From NCBI GenBank assembly GCA_017472965.1, contig JAFUNR010000036.1, positions 61,764 to 125,763 on the forward strand: a stretch of DNA of 64,000 bases, given 5' to 3'. The DNA is from Oscillospiraceae bacterium (GTDB lineage Bacteria; Bacillota; Clostridia; Oscillospirales; Ruminococcaceae). Made by a program: the position numbers and the translations under genes. The notes beneath the pieces were generated by a model, which made no database searches, was not told where the DNA came from, and saw nothing but the letters and a program-made list of their open reading frames with translations. Shown here one piece after another: positions 38,696 to 46,279 of the stretch; position 1 is the stretch's first letter; each line of letters opens with the position of its first letter.

Positions 38696-39727
38696 ATGAA
38701 TTCGCGTGAACTTGGCAATGCGATTTTTGAGAGGAAAAATACTGCAGGCCCCGCTTTCTGGACCGGTCACCCCAACGATAAGACCATCCCGATTTATGCA
38801 GAGGAGTGGGGCATCGAGCCCACCCGCGAGGCGATCCATCAATATCTGCGGGATGACTGCATCTGGCTGCCCTCCAACGGGTTTTACTACGATGAAGAGG
38901 GCAATGCCGTGCCGCAGTTTGATATGGATTGGGGGCATAAGCGTGCTTCCATCAACACCGACGGCCCCTTTGCCGAGGCGGAAACGCTGCAGGATATTGC
39001 CGGCTATCCCTGGCCGAAAGCCGACCAGCTGGATTTTGCCCCCATCTATGCCGAGCTGGAAAGAAACCCGGATAAATTGATTTTCAGCGGTGCATGGGCC
39101 TGTTTCTACCATGTGGCGGCTGATCTGTTCGGCATGGAAAACTACTTTGTCAAAATGTATGAGAACCCCATGATCGTGGAGGCGGTGACCGAAAAGGTCG
39201 TGGATTATTATGTGGAGGCAAATGAGCGCTTCTATGCCGGTCTGGGTGACCGCAACGCCGATGTGATGTTTTTCGGCAACGATTTCGGCACCCAGCTGGA
39301 TCTGCAGATCTCTCCCGAGGCTTTTCGCCGCTTTGTGCTGCCCTCCACCAAACGCATCATCGAAACCGGCAAAAAGTACGGCAAAAAGATCATGCTGCAC
39401 TCCTGTGGTTCCATCTGGCGTGTCATTCCCGATCTGATCGAAGCGGGCGTGGATGCTCTGCATCCCATTCAGGCGGGTGCAGCCGGCATGGATGCCGACA
39501 GTCTGTCACGTTTCAAAAATGATATCGCCTTTGTTGGCGGCATCAATGCCCAGAGTTTTCTGGTGGAATCCACCCCGGAGCAGATCGCCCGCGAGACCGA
39601 GCGCGTCTGGAATACCCTTGGCCCCAATATTGTGCTTTCGCCCAGCCATGAGGAGATCCTGCCCAATGTGCCGGCGGCCAACATGAAGGCGATCTCGGAT
39701 ACCGCGCACCGCCTGCGCGGCGAGTAA
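38696..39727 (+). CDS. Uroporphyrinogen-decarboxylase-family protein, keeps the HxC motif
   Basis: 343 aa, UroD-type barrel. The ATG follows AAAAGGAG. Characteristic features are the FGNDFGTQLDLQISPEAFRRFVLPSTKRII stretch near 195-225 and MLHSCGSIWRVIPDLIEAGVDALHP near 232-257. The His-x-Cys in LHSCGS matches the zinc site of MtaA/CmuA corrinoid methyltransferases, but the second Cys ligand typical of MtaA is not visible near the C-terminus. True heme UroD activity is unlikely. It lies in a glycan operon, and its substrate is unknown. Confidence 0.75.
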   Translation: MNSRELGNAIFERKNTAGPAFWTGHPNDKTIPIYAEEWGIEPTREAIHQYLRDDCIWLPSNGFYYDEEGNAVPQFDMDWGHKRASINTDGPFAEAETLQDIAGYPWPKADQLDFAPIYAELERNPDKLIFSGAWACFYHVAADLFGMENYFVKMYENPMIVEAVTEKVVDYYVEANERFYAGLGDRNADVMFFGNDFGTQLDLQISPEAFRRFVLPSTKRIIETGKKYGKKIMLHSCGSIWRVIPDLIEAGVDALHPIQAGAAGMDADSLSRFKNDIAFVGGINAQSFLVESTPEQIARETERVWNTLGPNIVLSPSHEEILPNVPAANMKAISDTAHRLRGE

Positions 39728-39787
39728 GGGTGCAGCGAATATCCGAATCAGCGCGCGGTAACTGCTGCGTAAAAAGGAGAATGTGGA

Positions 39788-40927
39788 ATGAAGATCGAAC
39801 TGAACCGGATCGCAACGGATTTTCAGGGGGAGCGCTGTTTTGTCCATGCCCGCGGGGCGATGGATGAAAAGGGAAGGTTTCTCATTACCACCCAGCCGCT
39901 GCGGCTCAGCGGCTCGGACATCTTTTACGGTATGCATACCCTCACAAGCACGGACGGCGGCGCTGTGTGGTCAAAGCCTGTGCCCAGCAAGACATTGGTG
40001 CGTGCCCCGCATGGATCCGTGCCGGGGTGGGAGGTTTGTCTTTGTGATATGACCCCCATGTATCATAAAAAGACCGGTCGGTTCCTTGCCACGGGCCACA
40101 CGGCCATCTACGAAAACGATGAATTCCCTGCGCCGCCCTATGAGCGCGATACCGGCTGGACGGTGTTCGATGAACAGACCGGCGACTGGCAGCCGATGCG
40201 TTTCCTCGGCAAGCCGCAGGGCGAGAAATTCTACAACTGCGGCAGCGGCTGCTGCCAGTGCGCGGAGCTGGAAACCGGCGATATCCTTGTGCCGGTGTAT
40301 TTTCAGGATAAGCAGGCGGCCTCCGATCCGTGGCATTCCTGTTCCTGCGTGGCGGTATTCCGCTGCACCTTTGACGGTAAAGAACTGCGCTTTGCTGAAG
40401 CCGGCAACACACTTGCGGTGGATGTGCCCCGCGGTCTGGGGGAACCATCCGTTGCGGCATACGGCGGTGCATATTATCTGTGTATCCGCAACGATGTGAC
40501 CGGTTATGTCTCCCGCAGTGCTGACGGCCTGCACTACGAAGAGCCGCGGGAACTGTGCTTTGACGATGGCGAAAATCTGGGCAGCTACAATACCCAGCAG
40601 CACTGGATCACCGGCGGCGGAAAGCTGTGGCTGGTGTATACCCGCCGCGGTGCGGATAACGATCATGTGTTCCGCCACCGTGCACCGCTGTTTATCGCCG
40701 AATTTGATCCGGTGCATATGTGTGTCGTCCGTGCCACCGAGCGGATCGCCGTGCCGGAGCGCGGCGCACGGCTGGGCAATTTCGGCTGCTTTTCCGTCAG
40801 TGACAGCGAAAGCTATGTCATTGCCGCCGAGTGGATGCAGACTACGGAGCCCGACTGCTTCAACTGGCGCCGCTGCATGGAATATGGCAGCGACAACAGT
40901 ATCTTTGTGGCGAAAATCACATTTTGA
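39788..40927 (+). CDS. Sialidase-like six-bladed beta-propeller protein
   Basis: 379 aa, no signal peptide. An Asp-box (S-x-D-x-G-x-x-W) is visible as TSTDGGAVWSKP near 54, and further propeller strands follow (LGEPSVAAYGGAYYLCIRNDVTGYVSRSADG, GGKLWLVYTRRG). It resembles GH33 or related exo-sialidase-like glycosidases. The conserved catalytic Arg triad cannot be confirmed from sequence alone. It is the last gene of the SGNH operon and follows the UroD gene by 60 bases. Confidence 0.75.
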   Translation: MKIELNRIATDFQGERCFVHARGAMDEKGRFLITTQPLRLSGSDIFYGMHTLTSTDGGAVWSKPVPSKTLVRAPHGSVPGWEVCLCDMTPMYHKKTGRFLATGHTAIYENDEFPAPPYERDTGWTVFDEQTGDWQPMRFLGKPQGEKFYNCGSGCCQCAELETGDILVPVYFQDKQAASDPWHSCSCVAVFRCTFDGKELRFAEAGNTLAVDVPRGLGEPSVAAYGGAYYLCIRNDVTGYVSRSADGLHYEEPRELCFDDGENLGSYNTQQHWITGGGKLWLVYTRRGADNDHVFRHRAPLFIAEFDPVHMCVVRATERIAVPERGARLGNFGCFSVSDSESYVIAAEWMQTTEPDCFNWRRCMEYGSDNSIFVAKITF

Positions 40928-41065
40928 TACGGCAGAATACCGCATACAGCCGTCGATTCTCGCTTTTTGAGAGAGATTCCGCAGATATTGGCTGGTTTTC
41001 TCACTGTCGGTATTGTAGAATCGGGGTGAAGAAACCGGCTGGTATTTGCAAAAGGAGTATGCAGT

Positions 41066-42361
41066 ATGGAACAAAAGACGATCGGAAAATTTATCACAGC
41101 TCTGCGCAGAGCGAACGGTCTGACACAAAAGGAGCTGGCCGAAAAGCTGAATGTGTCGGATAAGACCGTCAGTCGCTGGGAAAGGGATGAGGGCGCACCG
41201 GATCTTTCGCTGATCCCGGTGATCGCCGAGATCTTTGGTGTCACCTGCGATGAACTGCTGCGGGGGGAACGCTGCCGTTCCGTGCGTTCAGACCAGGAGG
41301 AGCGGGAGCCTGCGGATCCCAAATCGGAAAAACAGCGCCGCCGGCTGCTGCGGCTGACGCTTTCACGCTTCCGCAGCCAGACGGTGATAGCCGTGGGTAT
41401 ATCTGTACTGGGGCTGATCGCGGCGCTGGTGTGCAATCTTGCGTTTCTGCGCGCTGTCATCGGTTTTTTACTGGGTGCTGCATTTTTTGTGGCAGCGCTT
41501 GTATGTCAGTTCGTTTTTCTCAACCGCGCCTTTCTCGGTGTGGAGGATGCCGGACTGGAGGAGCGGGAGCTCTCCGGCTTTAAGCGAGAGGTCATCCGGC
41601 TGTCACAGATATCTGCCGGCGTGACAGCGGCGCTGACCGGCTTCACCTTTCCGCTGGTTCTTGTGGATGCCTATGTGGGGCTGAGCGCGGGCAATATGCT
41701 GCTCTTCGGTCTGGCGGGGGCGGCGGCTGCATTGCTGCTCTATGCGGTCATTCTGTATTTTGTCAACGGATCGCTGCTGAAAAAAGGCATTTATACGCTG
41801 GAGGAGAAAGAAGCGAGGATCCGATCCCATAACTGCCGGCTGAAAAAACGGTGCGCGGGAGCACTGGCAGTGCTGCTGCTCGTCACCCTTGCCGTGCACT
41901 ATTCCATGACGGTGGTCTGGGGGCCGGGCTCCATTATGCAGGGAACGGTGTTCACTGATTACGATAGTTTTATCGCTTTCATGGAACAGGATATCCCCAT
42001 GCAGCACGGTGCAATATACGGCGAGGGTGCACCTGTGCCGGATACCGCAGTGGAAGAGCTGGAAGAGGGAACATGGTACGATGAGAACGGCAATGAGGTC
42101 AGCCGGGATGAAGCGCTTCGCCGTACGCTGACGGATGCGGACGGCAATGTGGTGTGCGAGTATATCGCCCGCAACGAGACGGTTTGCAGCATCCGTTATT
42201 CCGCAGGCGGCGATACCCTGCTGCCCATCACGGTCAGCACCTATGCACAGCTGCAGCAGGCGCGGCAGCTGGCAGCCGAGCGCCATGTGATATTCGCTGC
42301 CGTGTACGCTGCGGAATGTGCTGCGGCTGTTCTGGTCTATTTCCTGAAAAGAGCGAAATGA
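41066..42361 (+). CDS. XRE-family regulator with C-terminal membrane domain
   Basis: 431 aa. Residues 6-62 form a lambda-repressor-like helix-turn-helix (LRRANGLTQKELAEKLNVSDKTVSRWERDEGAPDL). A charged linker, then about five membrane helices (about 108-130, 131-152, 190-210, 213-235, 262-280) follow, with a final extracytoplasmic region and a last helix near 405-425. This layout (XRE-HTH plus membrane sensor) is common in Clostridia as a membrane-tethered transcription factor. Its target is probably the adjacent operon, but no site is evident. Ribosome site AAAAGGAG. Confidence 0.8.
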   Translation: MEQKTIGKFITALRRANGLTQKELAEKLNVSDKTVSRWERDEGAPDLSLIPVIAEIFGVTCDELLRGERCRSVRSDQEEREPADPKSEKQRRRLLRLTLSRFRSQTVIAVGISVLGLIAALVCNLAFLRAVIGFLLGAAFFVAALVCQFVFLNRAFLGVEDAGLEERELSGFKREVIRLSQISAGVTAALTGFTFPLVLVDAYVGLSAGNMLLFGLAGAAAALLLYAVILYFVNGSLLKKGIYTLEEKEARIRSHNCRLKKRCAGALAVLLLVTLAVHYSMTVVWGPGSIMQGTVFTDYDSFIAFMEQDIPMQHGAIYGEGAPVPDTAVEELEEGTWYDENGNEVSRDEALRRTLTDADGNVVCEYIARNETVCSIRYSAGGDTLLPITVSTYAQLQQARQLAAERHVIFAAVYAAECAAAVLVYFLKRAK

Positions 42362-42384
42362 CAGTAAAATGTATTTTGCGGTGT

Positions 42385-42428
42385 AAAAAACGGCCTGCTG
42401 TCCGGGGTGCGGACGGCGGGTCGTTTTT
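42385..42428. terminator. Bidirectional terminator
   Basis: Long imperfect stem AAAACGGCCTGC-GTCCG/CGGAC-GCGGGTCGTTTTT with A/T runs on both ends, between convergent genes. Confidence 0.75.
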
Positions 42429-42460
42429 GTGCAGTGTATCAGGGACGATGCGTGAGGGGG

Positions 42461-43435
42461 TCACGCTTTTTGTGCGACGATTTTTGTGGGCACACCCAGC
42501 TCGGTGAAGCCGTCGGCCAATGCGTTCAGATAGCTTTCCGGGTCGGCGGGGTAGGCAAGGCCGTGGCCTGCGCCGGGTACGGTGATCAGTTTTTTGGGGG
42601 CGGTACAGGCCTCGTAATTTCGGCGGCTCATGTCGCAGGGGACAAAGTCATCCGCTTCGCCGTGGGCGAAGATCACCGGCAGCGTACAGTGCTTCATCGC
42701 CTCGATGGGGCTGGTCTCCTCCAGATCAAACCGGCCGAACAACCGTGCGCCCAGCTTGATAAAGGGCCATGCCAGCCGGGGCGGCAGCTTCATCTCTACC
42801 GTCACCTTTTGAATGATATCCCTGGCGCTGGTGTAGCCGCAATCCGCCAGCACGCCCACCACATTTTCGGGCAGGGGCCGGCCGGCGGCCATCATCACTG
42901 TGGCTGCGCCCATGGATACGCCGGCCAGCAGGATCTTCACCTCCGGCCCGAAATAGCCGATCATGAAATCCACCCAGCTGCGGCAGTCACGGCTTTCGTT
43001 GACGCCAAAGCTGATCACATGGCCCTCGCTTGCGCCGCAGCCGCGCTGATCCACAAGCAGAATGCTGCGGCCAAGCTCAAAGCACCGCTGCACGCCGCCG
43101 CACAGATCCCGCTCGGCATTACCGCGGTAGCCGTGGAACATCAGCTCGATGGGTGCGCCCGGGGCATATTCATAGTAGCGCCCGCGCAGCGTCAGTCCGT
43201 CAAAGGATCGAATGGAAAAATCCTTGTGCGGCATAGCCCGTACTTCTTTGATCCAGTTGATCATCATGGGGTGATAGGGCTCATATACCTCGCCCGGGGG
43301 CAGGTCGAAAACCTCACTCACTGTATTCTTTTTTCTGTCGGAGTAAAACGCGATACGGTAACAGATATACGCCGCCAGAATGACTGCCGCCGCCAGAAAA
43401 GCGGCAATGCCGAAAATGATCCAGAGTGTGTTCAT
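42461..43435 (-). CDS. Alpha/beta hydrolase with N-terminal membrane anchor
   Basis: 324 aa from ATG 43435; the frame is open to 43546, but the promoter -10 lies inside the extension. One membrane helix occupies residues 2-25. The hydrolase domain has the oxyanion region MFHGYRGNAERD near 98, VDQRGCGASEG, the nucleophile elbow GVSMGAATVMMAA (G-x-S-x-G), the acid Asp in GEADDFVP and His in GAGHGLAYP near 297. It resembles the Firmicutes YqkD/BAAT-like esterases. Substrate unknown. A consensus promoter is at 43464-43492. Confidence 0.85.
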   Translation of the reverse strand: MNTLWIIFGIAAFLAAAVILAAYICYRIAFYSDRKKNTVSEVFDLPPGEVYEPYHPMMINWIKEVRAMPHKDFSIRSFDGLTLRGRYYEYAPGAPIELMFHGYRGNAERDLCGGVQRCFELGRSILLVDQRGCGASEGHVISFGVNESRDCRSWVDFMIGYFGPEVKILLAGVSMGAATVMMAAGRPLPENVVGVLADCGYTSARDIIQKVTVEMKLPPRLAWPFIKLGARLFGRFDLEETSPIEAMKHCTLPVIFAHGEADDFVPCDMSRRNYEACTAPKKLITVPGAGHGLAYPADPESYLNALADGFTELGVPTKIVAQKA

Positions 43436-43463
43436 AATTGCCTCGCTTCCTTGTTTCCGGTTT

Positions 43464-43492
43464 ATTATACACCCTTTGTCCAAGGGTTTCAA
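43464..43492 (-). promoter_or_regulatory. Promoter of the alpha/beta hydrolase gene
   Basis: On the minus strand TTGAAA, 17-base spacer, TATAAT, placed 30-60 bases before the ATG at 43435. The positions given are approximate to within a base or two. Confidence 0.65.
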
Positions 43493-43614
43493 TAATACAA
43501 GTATAGGCGTTTGTCTGAATTTCAAAACAGCTTGCAATTTGTTCATAAATCGTTTACAATTGTAGTGGCTTATATTAAGTCATTGTGACCGAATTCGCAA
43601 AAAGGAGCATGATC

Positions 43615-44883
43615 ATGGAAGTCAACTACCGGAATAAAAAATCCTACAACACCGCCCATTATCCCATCCGGCAGCCGCTGCTTATTGTCTGGCTGATCTG
43701 GATCCTTTCCAAAATCGCTCTGCTGGGTAAAAAATACAAGGTGGAAAAGATCAATATGGAGGGGCTCAGGCCGCCGTACATGGTGCTGAGCAACCACATG
43801 TATTTCATCGATTTCGAGCTTGCCGCCATGGTCACTACCCCCCACCGCGTGAACAATGTGGTCAATCTGGACGGCTACTACCGCCGTCCGTGGCTGATGG
43901 AGCTGATCGGAGCCATCGGCACTCGCAAATTCACCATGGATCTGCACCTGATCAAATCCATCAACCGGGTGCTGAAGCGGGGAGATGTGCTGTGTATGTA
44001 CCCCGAGGCCCGCTATTCCCCCTGCGGCACGCTCTCTTATATCCCCGATTCCGTGGGCAAGCTGATCCGCATGAACAAGGTGCCGGTGGTGGCTATCGTG
44101 CACCACGGCAACCACCTGCATTCGCCGTTCTGGAATTTCCGCAAAAAGCGTAAGGTGCCGCTGCACACAACCGCTACGCAGATCCTCACCGCCGAACAGG
44201 CGGCGACCCTTTCCGTGGAGGAGATCAATTCCATCGTACGTAAGGCGCTTTGGTATGACGATTACCGCTACCAGAAGGAAACCGGCATCCGGATCACCGA
44301 GTCCTACCGCGCCGAGGGTTTGCACAAGGTGCTGTACCAGTGCCCGCACTGCATGACGGAATCCGGAATGTCCTCCAAGGGCACGGAGCTTTTCTGCACC
44401 GAATGCGGCAAGCGCTGGAATCTCAACGAGGACGGTACCCTTTCCGCGCTGGAGGGCGAAACGGAATTTTCCCATGTGCCCGATTGGTTCGAGTGGGAGC
44501 GGGAGCAGGTGAAAAAGCAGGTGGAGGAGGGCACCTACCGCTTTGAGGATGATGTGGACGTCTATTCCCAGCCCCGCTGCTGGCGGTTCATGCATCTGGG
44601 GGCGGCGCACCTGACCCACGATGCGAAAAACGGCTTTGTGCTGGAGGGCTTTTATCGCGGCAAACCATACCGCATTCAGCGCCAGCCGCTGCAGACCAAC
44701 AGCCTGCATATCGAATACGATTACTGCTACATCAAGCCCTATGATTGCGTGGATGTCTCCACCGAAAAGGATTCCTTCTTCTGCTATCCCGCAAACGCGA
44801 AGAATGTGGTGACCAAAATAGCCTTTGCCACCGAGGCGATCTATCAGCTGAACAGCCGCCGCGGCAGGGAAGTCCTGAAGTGA
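43615..44883 (+). CDS. PlsC-type acyltransferase with C-terminal zinc ribbon
   Basis: 422 aa from ATG 43615, seven bases after AAAGGAG; an ATG at 43609 is too close to the site. The 1-acyl-sn-glycerol-3-phosphate acyltransferase motif I is LSNHMYFIDFE (N-H-x4-D) near 61, motif III MYPEARYSPCG near 128, with a hydrophobic N-terminal helix at about 22-38. After residue 230 a zinc ribbon appears, CPHCMTESG..CTECGKRW, then about 140 further residues with many Tyr and Trp. A zinc ribbon C-terminal to a PlsC domain is unusual. It may bind a partner or nucleic acid, or be structural. Confidence 0.8.
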   Translation: MEVNYRNKKSYNTAHYPIRQPLLIVWLIWILSKIALLGKKYKVEKINMEGLRPPYMVLSNHMYFIDFELAAMVTTPHRVNNVVNLDGYYRRPWLMELIGAIGTRKFTMDLHLIKSINRVLKRGDVLCMYPEARYSPCGTLSYIPDSVGKLIRMNKVPVVAIVHHGNHLHSPFWNFRKKRKVPLHTTATQILTAEQAATLSVEEINSIVRKALWYDDYRYQKETGIRITESYRAEGLHKVLYQCPHCMTESGMSSKGTELFCTECGKRWNLNEDGTLSALEGETEFSHVPDWFEWEREQVKKQVEEGTYRFEDDVDVYSQPRCWRFMHLGAAHLTHDAKNGFVLEGFYRGKPYRIQRQPLQTNSLHIEYDYCYIKPYDCVDVSTEKDSFFCYPANAKNVVTKIAFATEAIYQLNSRRGREVLK

Positions 44884-44967
44884 ACGGAAAAAAGAATGTG
44901 CTGAAAGCCAAAGGCGTAAAGATCAGGACCTGATGCATCGTGCTGTCTCAAAACGGAATACAGAACA

Positions 44968-45003
44968 AGCCCCGACCGCGTTCAAAAAACGCAGGCCGGG
45001 GCT
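44968..45003. terminator. Bidirectional terminator
   Basis: Stem AGCCCCG/CGGGGCT with a second pairing GCGTT/AACGC in the loop, between the convergent acyltransferase and XRE genes. Confidence 0.7.
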
Positions 45004-45028
45004 CGTTACTAAAAACCAAAAAGATTAT

Positions 45029-45556
45029 TTACTTTATATGGCACCGTTCGCAGTATTTCAGGACGGTGTCGCGCAGATGCTCATTGTAAACATTGCGCCG
45101 GATATCGGCGGGCTCGATGTAAATACCTGCCATCATGTTCTGAATGGCACATTCGGCGACAAATACTTCAAAAATATTGTCGCTGTGAAATGCTTCTTCG
45201 ATATCGGTGTTCATCCCTTCGTTGATTCCGCGGATGGCGTGTCGGTAAAGTTGCGTGTGCTCACCCAGAAGCTGTCCGGTTTTTTGCAGACAGGAAAGTC
45301 CTTCCCGAATTTGGGCGATGGTAGTTCTGCCGCGAAAGGCAAGCTGCTTCTCGCCACCGCGCAAAATCAGATCAATCGTGCTTTCCAGTGTGTCGGCAAG
45401 TGCCGGTAGAAGAGCTGTATCCGGCAGCGTTTCGCCCCGTTCCCATTTGCTTACGACCTGAAAGGTAACGCCGAGGCGATCGCCCAGCGCCGCCTGTGTT
45501 ATTCCTTTGGCTTTCCTCAACAGTGCAATCTGTTCGCCGATTTTTTGTGTGTTCAT
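45029..45556 (-). CDS. XRE-family helix-turn-helix regulator
   Basis: 175 aa from ATG 45556, preceded by AGGGGGAA. Residues 5-60 form the HTH (IALLRKAKGITQAALGDRLGVTFQVVSKWERGETLPD). The remainder (about 70-175) is a helical region that starts with LRGGEKQLAFRGRTTIAQIREGLSC and is likely to sense or oligomerise. Targets unknown. Confidence 0.85.
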   Translation of the reverse strand: MNTQKIGEQIALLRKAKGITQAALGDRLGVTFQVVSKWERGETLPDTALLPALADTLESTIDLILRGGEKQLAFRGRTTIAQIREGLSCLQKTGQLLGEHTQLYRHAIRGINEGMNTDIEEAFHSDNIFEVFVAECAIQNMMAGIYIEPADIRRNVYNEHLRDTVLKYCERCHIK

Positions 45557-45685
45557 AACGGTTCCCCCTGTACATAAATAAAGATTGAAGCGCTTCTGCA
45601 TATATTATAAAGAATGGTACCGCTTGCGGCAATAATCCGTTTTTTGAGTTTTTGTTTTATCTGTTCAACTTGCAGTGGAATTGCG

Positions 45686-45723
45686 AAAAAAATCCGGTGT
45701 GCCGCAACTGCAGCGCACCGGAT
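45686..45723 (-). terminator. Terminator of the small membrane protein gene
   Basis: Stem ATCCGGTG-GC/GC-CACCGGAT around a CGCAACTGCA loop, with TTTTTT on the minus-strand exit. Confidence 0.8.
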
Positions 45724-45744
45724 AGGCGTTGGAATGAGTGTAGA

Positions 45745-46014
45745 TTATTTGATCAGGGTGATGCCGCCGATGATGGGCAGGGGCTTATCCTCTTCCTTGG
45801 CTGCGGAAACGATGCCCATGATGGCAAAGACCAGCACGACGATGGAAAGGATCCAGCCGATGACGGGGATAACGCCGCAGACCAGACCTGCAATGTTCAG
45901 AACCAGTGCCTGATTCAGGTGGAACTTGGCGCCTTCCTTGTCGCCTGCCACATAGGCGATCAGCCAGAAGATGAGGCCGATGTAAGCGAAAATACCGGTA
46001 ACCTTTTTATTCAT
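45745..46014 (-). CDS. Small membrane protein, DUF4870-like
   Basis: 89 aa, three helices (about 5-20, 38-58, 58-72). The pattern IFAYIGLIFWLIAYVAGDKEGAKFHLNQALVL (G-D-x4-A-x-F-H-x-N-Q-A/G) is characteristic of DUF4870/Tic20-like proteins. AAAAAAGGAGGA precedes the ATG, and a TTGACA-17-TATAAT promoter is upstream (46093-46065 on the minus strand). Confidence 0.88.
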   Translation of the reverse strand: MNKKVTGIFAYIGLIFWLIAYVAGDKEGAKFHLNQALVLNIAGLVCGVIPVIGWILSIVVLVFAIMGIVSAAKEEDKPLPIIGGITLIK

Positions 46015-46064
46015 ACTGCAATTCCTCCTTTTTTGCTAAAGGTCGGATGACCTTTATATTACAC

Positions 46065-46093
46065 ATTATACTGCCTGACTCTGAGAATGTCAA
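46065..46093 (-). promoter_or_regulatory. Promoter of the DUF4870-like gene
   Basis: On the minus strand TTGACA (46093-46088), 17-base spacer, TATAAT (46070-46065). Confidence 0.8.
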
Positions 46094-46203
46094 TGCGTTC
46101 TGTAGGATATTGACGGGGCGTGCAGAATTTTGTTCTGCAGATCACGGAAGGGAACTGCATCGGAAAAATATACAAAACTCACACATTGACAGAAGTATGC
46201 GCC

Positions 46204-46232
46204 TTGACAGTTTTTTTTCTATCCTCTATACT
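46204..46232 (+). promoter_or_regulatory. Promoter of the flavoenzyme operon
   Basis: TTGACA (46204-46209), 17-base spacer, TATACT (46227-46232), about 48 bases before the ATG at 46280. Confidence 0.8.
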
Positions 46233-46279
46233 TTAATTTAGTTATCTGTGTTGAAATAAAATAAAGGACGGAACGATTT

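Noticed and set aside
38696-39727. True heme-pathway uroporphyrinogen decarboxylase
   Set aside because: The protein lacks the N-terminal HemE substrate-binding motif, has a MtaA-like His-x-Cys, and lies in a glycan operon with no other heme genes.
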